This document shows positions 57,250 through 64,000 of a stretch of 64,000 nt of DNA, piece by piece (the stretch's first letter is position 1; each line of letters begins with the position of its first letter). A program made the translations under genes and the position numbers. Source of the stretch: Gonocerus acuteangulatus (Eukaryota > Arthropoda > Insecta > Hemiptera > Coreidae); NCBI GenBank assembly GCA_946811695.1, contig OX328124.1, forward strand, positions 95,379,304 through 95,443,303, written 5' to 3'. The notes below the pieces were generated by a model, which saw nothing but the letters and a program-made list of their open reading frames with translations, was not told the DNA's origin and searched no databases.

Positions 57250-57710
57250 TATAAAATTAGCTGAGCCCGCGACTTCGTCCGCGTGGAATAGCGACTTAGG
57301 GCAGCATTTTTTGGATATATCTTTTGGTTTATTTAGGATTATATACACCGTCGTTTGGGTCTTAAAATAATAATCTACTTTACAGCATTGCTTATTTTAT
57401 TATATGTGTAGATAGATTATGGCTGTTAGTGGCAAAATGGTAATTTGGGTCCAAAATACCCCCCCCCATAATGAACCGATTTACTTTATTTTTACAATGC
57501 TGTTTTCTATTAAGATTACCACAACGAGTACTGAGTTTCGTTGCAATACAAAAAACATGGCGGCCGGTATGGGTAAATATTTACTTTGGGTCCGGAGTAA
57601 ATCCCCCCTTCAGATGGACCGATTTTGCTGGTTAACGTTCAATCTTTCAATTGTTTGCTAGAGGAATACTATATAAAACGTTTCGTGACGAAAAAACCAA
57701 AACTCCAACG
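57250..57710 (+). repeat. Family A-related fragment with 'ttagctgagcccgcgactt' leader
   Basis: The leader is followed by interior blocks of family A ('cataatgaaccgatttactt', 'gatggaccgattttgctggt', 'cgtttcgtgacgaaaaaacc'). Neither the family A 5' motif nor its 3' hairpin is present. Confidence 0.6.
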
Positions 57711-57879
57711 ATAGTTCATTAAACGTTCGTGATTCTTTACATTAGCATAACATCCAAATTTACGAGCCGACTGACATGAAAAAAAAATACTAAATGTTAA
57801 GTAATTCCTACCACAATATATTAGTGAACCCCGCATCTAAATCGGATAAGCCATTTCTGAAATTAGCGTAATTAGATTA

Positions 57880-57911
57880 TACGGCGCTAATGGCCAAGTT
57901 GTAGATGCGCC

Positions 57912-57974
<63 letters not shown>
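57880..57974 (+). repeat. SINE 3' end with 61-nt poly-A tail
   Basis: 'acggcgctaatggccaagtt' 'gtagatgcgccgt' then 61 A (57914-57974). This is the same 3' end as in the stub at 31258-31306. Confidence 0.85.
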
Positions 57975-57976
<2 letters not shown>

Positions 57977-58050
57977 TTATATATGTGGTCTCCCATGGTC
58001 TAGTGGCTAGCGCGCTAGATTCATAAGCGGAAGATGGTACAATTCATTGG
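57975..58050 (+). repeat. tRNA-derived SINE head
   Basis: 'gtggtctcccatggtctagt' 'ggctagcgcgctagattcat' includes a good A box (TGGTCTAGTGG). 'agatggtacaattcattg' stands where the B box should be, so the promoter is damaged and the body is missing. It follows directly on the poly-A tail of another SINE. Confidence 0.75.
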
Positions 58051-58069
58051 TCTACAATTTTATTATATG

Positions 58070-58740
58070 TATAGATATAAAAATACTAAATATATGAGTA
58101 TCTATGTTTTATATAATAATAAATGAGAAAAAATAATAGTAAAGCATTTTCATGATTTTTGAAGAGTAGTTAAGGATTTTTAATGAAATTGATAGTTGAA
58201 AAATTACCTCACCCCCTAGCCTCCCCTTGGCCTAATATTCGTTGAAATCGAAAAACCATTAATCCAAGCTTTAATTAAATTTTTTTTCGTTTCACATCTG
58301 GCGGTGTATTTTATATATTTTAAAATAATAAACAAAATACACCTCTACACGGTATATTCATTTAAGCGAACAGTATTGTAAGTCGATTCTCTATCTTCCC
58401 TTAATAGTACTCTATTTTTGTAATTCGCAACTCATTTCATCTAGCTTGTTTATTAGGGAAAACCCACATCTGACTATATATATATATATATACCTCTAAA
58501 AACCTTCTCTGTTATATAAGTTAAAAATGTATTAATAATTGCTTATAAAATTCTCTCTTTTTCCGTGAAATGTTTTTTGACATAGTTTGTCCTCTTTACA
58601 TAATATTTACATTAAATCTTTTTCTATTCCATTTTCTCCCCATTCTTCTGTATATGCTAAGCAAAAATAAATAAAAACAACAAATAATAATTTTATTGTA
58701 ATCAAATATAGCTTAATGGCAGAATTTATGGTGTATCTCG
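58070..58740. other. No gene recognised
   Basis: AT-rich DNA with a short (TA)n run near 58474-58492. Confidence 0.4.
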
Positions 58741-58744
58741 TCAT

Positions 58745-58880
58745 GAGTTGGAGATAGTTAGCTGTTGAGGTGATAGAGTCAAGAAATGGTTAGGATTCGG
58801 CTAAGAGAAATCGTGAGATTTTCAGAAAAACGTATAGTTCGAAAGTTTCGGAATGCTGTTTAGCAGCCTTATTGAGGTAA
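58745..58880 (-). mobile_element. PLE terminal region with hammerhead-like motif
   Basis: The leader 'gttggagatagttagctgtt' 'gaggtgatagag' matches 24503 and, reversed, 61880-61905. On the minus strand 58876-58845 reads CTCAATA, stem II (GG..TGCT/AGCA..CC) and GAAAC. The first box differs from CTGANGA at three positions. The leader and motif have the same relative orientation as at 61762-61905. A (TA)n tract (58884-58936) follows. Confidence 0.6.
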
Positions 58881-58930
<50 letters not shown>

Positions 58931-58939
58931 TATATACAC

Positions 58940-59432
58940 ATATATACATACATAACTACAAACGTGAATTATAACGAGAGCAAAATTTCATGACAATATG
59001 TTATTAAACATTTTTTCCAGAGCGTATTAGGTAAACAAAGGTTTTTATAATGAAAAAATTGATCATATGTATATTTATTTTTTACTTGACGAAGGTTGCC
59101 AAAGAGCATGCCGAAACGTTCCCAATATATATTTTTCTGATATTCTGACGTATTTCAAGTTCACACCTTAGTTTTCCATACATAATTAAGCGCTAAAAAT
59201 AATAAAATAAAATATTAAAGATGAAAGATATTTTATTTATCAATAAAAAGGAAAAATACAAATAGAGGGAGAGAGAAATGTTAGTCTAGTGCCAATTGGT
59301 AGAGTTCCAGGAGTTGGGGTAAGAAGGAGCCGCTCGGGTCAATGCCTCTCAAAGGCGTGGATTGCCGGCACAACTACACAAGTAAACAGATTATTAATGG
59401 ATTTATCATTAACCAAATTAGAGTTTTAAATG
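58940..59432 (+). other. Hammerhead-like motif within unassigned DNA
   Basis: 59086-59120 reads TTGACGA, a stem II with paired GG/CC and GC/GC segments, then GAAACGTT. The first C of the core is T. No gene is recognised in the rest. Confidence 0.4.
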
Positions 59433-59433
59433 G

Positions 59434-59485
59434 TACAACTTGCATGAACTGCCTCATCTTAGCGTGTTGCCGTGCTACTTAATAC
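59434..59485 (+). repeat. Possible family A/B-type 5' end before the 24-bp array
   Basis: 'cttgcatgaactgcctcatc' 'ttagcgtgttgcc' resembles 'gcaggaactgcgtcatcttagcgcggttcc' of family B (quoted in parts elsewhere). No matching 3' end was found after the array. Confidence 0.45.
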
Positions 59486-60450
59486 CACTTTCTATATCCT
59501 TCGGAATACCACCTTCAATATCCTTACTAATATCAACATCTATATCCTTCCGAATACCACCTTCAATATCCTTACTAATGTCAACTTCTATATCCTTCCT
59601 AATACCACCTTCAATATCCTTACTAATAACAACTTCTATATCCTTCCGAATACCATCTTCAATATCCTTCCTAATATCAACTTCTATATCCTTCCTAATA
59701 CCACCTTCTATATCCTTCGGAATACCACCTTCAATATCCTTACTAATATCAACTTCTATATCCTTCCGAATACCACCTCCAGTATCCTTCCTAATACCAC
59801 CTTCAATATTTTTACTAATACAAACTTCTCTAACCTTCCGAATACCACCTTCAGTATTATTCCTAATACCAACTTCTATATCCTTCCGAATACCACCTTC
59901 AATTTCCTTACTAATATCAACTTCTATATCCTTCCTAATACCACCTTCTATATCCTTCGGAGTACCACCTTCAATATCGTTACTAGTATCAACTCCTATA
60001 TCCTTCCGAATACCATCTTCAATGTCCTTACTAATATCAACTTCTATATCCTTCCTAATACCACCTTCTATATCCTTCGGAATACCACCTTCAATATCCT
60101 TACTAATATCAACTTCTATATCCTTCCGAATACCACCTCCAGTATCCTTCCTAATACCACCTTCAATATCCTTACTAATACAAACTTTTCTATCCTTCCG
60201 AATACCAACTTCTATATCCTTCCGAATACCACCTTCAGTATCATTCCTAATACCACCTTCTATATTCGGCCTAATGCCGCCTTCAATATCCTTCCTAATG
60301 CGACTTTCTGTAACCTTCTATGTCCTTCCGAATACCGCCTTCAATATCTTTCCTATTACCACCTTCTATATTCTTCCGAATAACACCTTTTATATTCGAC
60401 CTAATAACACCTTCCATAACCTTCCTAATATCACCTTATCTTTAATACGC
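59486..60450. repeat. 24-bp minisatellite with 360-bp higher-order duplication
   Basis: About 40 units of two main types alternate: 'aataccaccttcaatatcct' 'tact' and 'aatatcaacttctatatcct' 'tccg'. The unit order from 59698 is nearly repeated from 60058, 360 bp (15 units) later. Units diverge towards the right end. Since 24 is a multiple of three, two plus-strand frames stay open for 300-340 codons as 8-residue repeats (SISFLIPP type and NTTFYILP type). Neither has a signal of real coding use. Confidence 0.9.
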
Positions 60451-60459
60451 AAAAGTTCA

Positions 60460-60680
60460 TAATTCATTTTGTGAATAAATTTGTATACAGAAATTATAAT
60501 GTAAATAAATTTGTATTCATATATTTTTTTAATGTGATTTTTTTTTTTTGCAATCACTTTTGAATATTCAATATGATTATTTATGATTATCTATTTTTTT
60601 TTTTTTTTTTTTTGTATTTACATGAAAAGTTGGGAATAAAATTTTATTCGTATTTATATCTACTATATACTTGTCAAATA
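60460..60680. other. No gene recognised; poly-T runs
   Basis: Two poly-T runs (near 60538 and 60594) in AT-rich DNA. Confidence 0.5.
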
Positions 60681-60689
60681 CCACTCACT

Positions 60690-60960
60690 CTCTCACTGAC
60701 TGACTGACCTATCATCGCCCAGCCTAAACCGCTCGACAGAAAAATTTAAAATTTTGCATTCGAATTTTTAAGTATTTTTAGAGGGGTTTGAGGTTTTAGT
60801 TGGTTAGAGCAGGCAAGCCTAGGAGGCATGCGTTGCTAGGACGATAACAAAACAGCTGTTATTGTACTGTATCTATTTCATAATAGTATTTTTATTTGAG
60901 GTTAATTTCATCTATGATGGCATCCTTGAATTACTAGAAATAAACTGTCCCTCGTAGAGT
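60690..60960 (-). repeat. Reverse copy of the 31890-32680 repeat
   Basis: 'actgacctatcatcgcccag' and 'aaaccgctcgacagaaaaat' are the complement of 'gggcgatgataggtcagt' and 'tttctgtcgagtggttt' at 32590-32630. 'gcatgcgttgctaggac' continues the match. Confidence 0.7.
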
Positions 60961-60964
60961 TTAC

Positions 60965-61755
60965 GGTGTGAGGGGCAGAATAACGATTTTAATTGCGTTT
61001 CTTTTCAGCCTGTCCCCATTAGATAGGCTTGCCATATTTTTGGAGAGTGAAACCGGGACACACTAATATGGGATGGGCATACCAGGGGGGGGGGAATAAA
61101 AGCAGTACCAATTATAAGCAAAATGGTGAGTTTTAAGCCTAGCAAGTAACGAGAATGGGGAATCCTAAATTGTTAGTCTACCCAAATCTTAAAAATAAGA
61201 AAGAAATTTGTTTTGCTATTTAATTTTCTTTAAAAAATCGCTCGGCCAAATAGTAGTGTCTGGCAGCTGGCAGCGCTGTGCAGGTAATTCCAGCGTTTTA
61301 CAGTTAGAATACTTCTCATTTCTTTGACACTGTGAGCAGTAGTAAAAAATGTTGATTGTAGAAAAGTAACCGATTTATAAAAGATTCTTATAAACACAAA
61401 TTCATTACTTTTTCAGCCTTTTTAAAAAGACCAATGTTGACAGTTAAGTAACCATTGTGGAACTTTCAAAATTGGTCTTCCTCTACCTCCAGGCATTTCC
61501 ATAGGTATGTAGTATCTTATTTGTTTGTTATAATTAATTTATGTTACTATTAGCACCTATATACCTATATACTTATATAAACTTCAATATAATAACCTTT
61601 TTTCTTCTTTTTTTGTTGTGTTTCTTTTGATTTTCATTCTACTCATTCTAAGAATTTTAGACCAAATTGTTCTCTTATAATAAGTTAAGTGTATTTACAG
61701 TTCTGTTACTTATCTCAATTATAAACCATTTTTTTGTATTAATTTCTGTTTTTCT
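60965..61755. other. No gene recognised
   Basis: Includes a poly-G run near 61084 that may belong to the poly-C family. No coding signature. Confidence 0.4.
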
Positions 61756-61761
61756 TGTCAT

Positions 61762-61805
61762 TTTAGCTGACGAGGGCTACCAATGTGTAGCCGAAACGTC
61801 CTAAA
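61762..61805 (+). ncRNA. Hammerhead ribozyme, PLE type (best candidate)
   Basis: TTTAG (61762-61766) pairs with CTAAA (61801-61805) as stem I, directly against the core. CTGACGA is at 61767-61773. Stem II is GGCTAC/GTAGCC, six perfect pairs with loop CAATGT. GAAACGTC follows at 61793-61800, so the cleavage triplet is GTC. Every invariant core base is present. Stem III is only the self-complementary ACGT; small PLE-associated hammerheads of this form are known to cleave as dimers. Its expected role is processing of element transcripts. Confidence 0.8.
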
Positions 61806-61910
61806 TATAGATTTTTTTAAACAAAAATCGTATTAAGGTTTCTTTAGCCGAATCCCAACCATTCCATCTTTACTTATCACCTCGACGGCTAACTATCTAA
61901 TCATCACGAA
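61762..61910 (+). mobile_element. PLE terminal region
   Basis: The hammerhead is followed by 'ctttagccgaatcccaacca' and 'cacctcgacggctaactatc', the reverse of the leaders at 58750 and 24503. The same order (hammerhead then reversed leader) occurs on the minus strand at 58880-58745. No reverse transcriptase frame is present nearby. Confidence 0.65.
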
Positions 61911-61914
61911 ACAA

Positions 61915-62965
61915 TAATAATGTTCATTAACTGCCGATGTAAATAATAATTAAATCATAAGTTACTCACGTATCTAAGTCCAGAAAATAATAACAAGTTG
62001 ACATACCTGAAATCAAAATAAATCATGAGACTATTGAAAAAGCATGTAATGTTATGTAAAAAATAAAATAAATAAAAAATAAAAAAAATTGGCATTTCGC
62101 TTTAAGGCGATTAATTATTTGGCTATTCTAGGAGTGTCCCGCTGCAATGGCGATTACACAAGGAACAGTATCTGTTGAAATAAGTCGTTCCAGGAAATTT
62201 ATGTGTGTGTATTTGTGACATTCTTTAGATGAAGGCTTCACCTATAAAATAATACTTATGTTAGTATCGATGGAAATCAAATATTTTTAAGTAAATAGCG
62301 TAAAATAACAATTTAAGAATAAAGTAGTGCTCAGTACACATCCTTGCGGGGCTCTGTTCTTCTAAAATTTTGGGTAAGATATGTAGTTTTTATGTCTCAC
62401 TCGGAAAGTAAATGCGTTTTTATTTTCAATGTTTTCCCTTAGATTCCCTATTAGTCAGCATTTCCGGATCGTAAACGGCGATGAGGACAAACTCTCAATG
62501 GAGGCAGGGAGGGAACTCGGTAATTGAATAAAACTAATAAAAACATTCTTCTAGGATTATATCATATATGAGTATACAAATATAAAGGTATATGAGGGAC
62601 GTCAGGAAGGTCTAAATGTGTAAGTGTTGCCTTCATAACGACCAGAACTAAAGTATAGTTAGAAACAGCAGTAAGGGTGTCCTTGATAGTCCAGGAACAA
62701 CAGTATGGTCCCCACCATCAACAACATATCCCCAGGACTATTGGATTCCTACTTCACCACCAGCTGTCAATGAGATACTGCATTTCCTTTTTACTCTAAT
62801 TCTTGTTATACCTCCTATATTGCGCCATAACATTCTGACTTATATTTCCAAATATGTTGTTAAAAGTTAATATTATTTAATTTATTAAAATAAAATTAAA
62901 AATTCAGAAGAGATCGTTAATCGTGGAGATTATCTTAAAAGAGATGGCCGAGTTTAGGTTAACTT
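61915..62965. other. No gene recognised
   Basis: AT-rich DNA with a modestly GC-richer part near 62640-62770, no domain recognised. Confidence 0.4.
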
Positions 62966-62969
62966 TACT

Positions 62970-63435
62970 GAATAAAACAGGTACTTCGTCATCTTAGTGC
63001 CTTTTCGTTCATATCCGCAGTGACATTAGTAAAGGAATAGTTGCATTTATTGATACGTTTTGATTTTTCATGAAAAACATACAATGAAATCTCAAAGAGA
63101 AGTAATTTTAAGTAACGCAACAGAAAACTGCCGTCAGCGGAAATTACTCCATTCTCATTGTCTACGCTCTTGGAAACCCTATACCAATGGTTCCATTTTT
63201 CTTAATTTATTCTACTAAAATACTCATTTTACTGTTAAATACAATTAAAAAAACTTATATAGGTAAACGGAGGGAAAACCACATTGAAAAGAACAAAACT
63301 AACAATTTCCAAGTTTTAAAGACTTATTTCTCCCATTGGCATCGCGACATCGAAAATTACAGCAGAACCTCTTTTGTAGAGACTTTATTAGGCTTTGGAA
63401 TGTTCACCTTCGACTTACCACGCTTTCCCAGGCGT
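62970..63435 (+). mobile_element. Family B element, 5' part
   Basis: 'acttcgtcatcttagtgcct' 'tttcgttcatatccgc' is the eroded 5' end. 'tccaagttttaaagacttat' 'ttctcccattggcatcgcg' and 'tttgtagagactttatta' match the interior. The copy breaks off shortly before the piggyBac end at 63479. Confidence 0.65.
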
Positions 63436-63478
63436 TGAAGAAATAGTCATTGCTCAAGTTACTTAATAAAACTACATT

Positions 63479-64000
63479 TTAACCCTCCAATGCCCATCAC
63501 TATTTTTTTTTGTGCATAACTGGGTTAATATGAAGTTAATTGAGGTACATTTTAAGACATTTTTGTCATAAAACTGTCAATATGTAAAATAACATATGGT
63601 CCCCTAGAGGGGACCTTGGGCACTGGTTTTACAAGTATCAAAATCGGGTATCTTTTAAAAATTCCTTACATTTCATGAACAATTCTTTATTTTACAGCAA
63701 GTAAATAATAATAAGATTTACAAGTACATGATTTGTTGCCTATGATAAATATTGGTTTAAAAAAAAAATTATTTATTCTGTGAAAATCGAAATAACACGG
63801 CGAATAAAGCCCTATATTGCAGCACTCATGAGTCTTCACTGTTTTTTACAATTCTTACAATGTGATTTTCTCGAATAGTTTTAGTGCAGCCAGTGTTTGG
63901 TATATTTAATTCTTGAAAGAGGTCTATGCTACTAAAAAAATTGTCCGCGTAGAGATTGAAATGAAAGTAAAGATTTTATCGGCAGCAATAAAGTCCCAAT
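63479..64000 (-). mobile_element. piggyBac-type element, 3' end (continues past window)
   Basis: TTAA (63479-63482) is the target site, followed by the terminus CCCTCCAATGCCCATCAC (63483-63500). CCAATGCCCA recurs inverted as TTGGGCACTGG (63616-63626). Next to it a perfect hairpin, GGTCCCC/GGGGACC, lies at 63598-63615. A transposase fragment reads inward on the minus strand. The other end lies beyond the window. Confidence 0.85.
63826..63975 (-). pseudogene. piggyBac transposase fragment
   Basis: The minus-strand frame from 63975 reads NLYFHFNLYADNFFSSIDLF, then QELNIPNTGCTKTIREN, ending in a TGA at 63828-63826. The xxDNFFSSxxLxxEL...GxxxTGTxREN pattern is a hallmark of the piggyBac (DDE_Tnp_1_7) catalytic core, and the D of DNFF belongs to the catalytic set. 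A stop (TAA) precedes the block, and the frame ends about ten residues after REN, where a full transposase has well over 100 residues more, including a Cys-rich C-terminus. The gene is therefore broken and the element non-autonomous. Confidence 0.8.

Noticed and set aside
59440..60462. 340- and 303-codon frames with 8-residue repeats
   Set aside because: They follow from a 24-bp minisatellite (a multiple of three). Two frames are open at once and there is no supporting coding signal.

Overview
This is AT-rich metazoan, probably arthropod and possibly insect, nuclear DNA. I find no convincing host protein-coding gene, no functional rRNA or tRNA gene, no bacterial-style operon and no CRISPR array. 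The clues to its origin are SINEs with 5S rRNA- and tRNA-derived heads, Penelope-like (PLE) sequences with hammerhead ribozyme motifs, and mariner, piggyBac and PIF/Harbinger elements. Long (TA)n, poly-A/T and poly-G/C runs fit the same picture. Species cannot be fixed from the sequence. Nearly all long open frames are artefacts of minisatellites or microsatellites, or lie inside repeats.

Layout. 0-13 kb: tRNA-like repeats, an alternating 62/63-bp tandem array (1968-2466), a LINE RNase H relic (4130-4315), a short CpG-rich patch (5283-5420), a dispersed element (5648-6590), a large foldback (7681-8242), a possible solo LTR (11.4-11.95 kb) and a polypurine tract (12.27-12.99 kb). 13-32 kb: decayed PLE ends, a palindromic MITE (18880-19084), a Harbinger-like element (22794-23154), two perfect or near-perfect palindromes (24.04-24.67 kb), 5S-headed SINEs, a dead mariner transposase (26.39-26.70 kb), a 58-bp minisatellite (29.85-30.55 kb) and a 49-bp SINE stub with a 13-bp target duplication (31258-31306). 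32-55 kb: more SINEs, a perfect 2 x 122-bp palindrome carrying two inverted hammerhead motifs (36346-36594), full-length copies of two related non-autonomous families, a PLE coding fragment joined to a hammerhead (47618-48035), and a mariner-ended composite (48534-50347). 55-64 kb: a 983-bp inverted-repeat element with three in-frame 108-bp repeats, more PLE ends, a 24-bp minisatellite, a near-textbook hammerhead (61762-61805), and at the right edge the TTAA-flanked end of a piggyBac element with a broken transposase.

Two systems tie the window together. The first is a PLE-associated set of small hammerhead ribozymes: core CTGANGA, stem II, then GAAACGTC or a variant with a self-complementary ACGT/ATAT in place of stem III. 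It appears in several subfamilies, often as head-to-head palindromes. The second is a pair of non-autonomous families (A and B) sharing one 5' end and a 3' CTAAAA end. Each has its own 5' subterminal sequence, repeated inverted in its 3' hairpin. This architecture resembles Helentron-associated elements (HINE/DINE-1 type). Their internal (TA)n tracts, and possibly a 24-bp array, account for much of the simple-sequence DNA here. A third pattern is head exchange: 5S rRNA-like and tRNA-like promoters are joined to the same SINE body.
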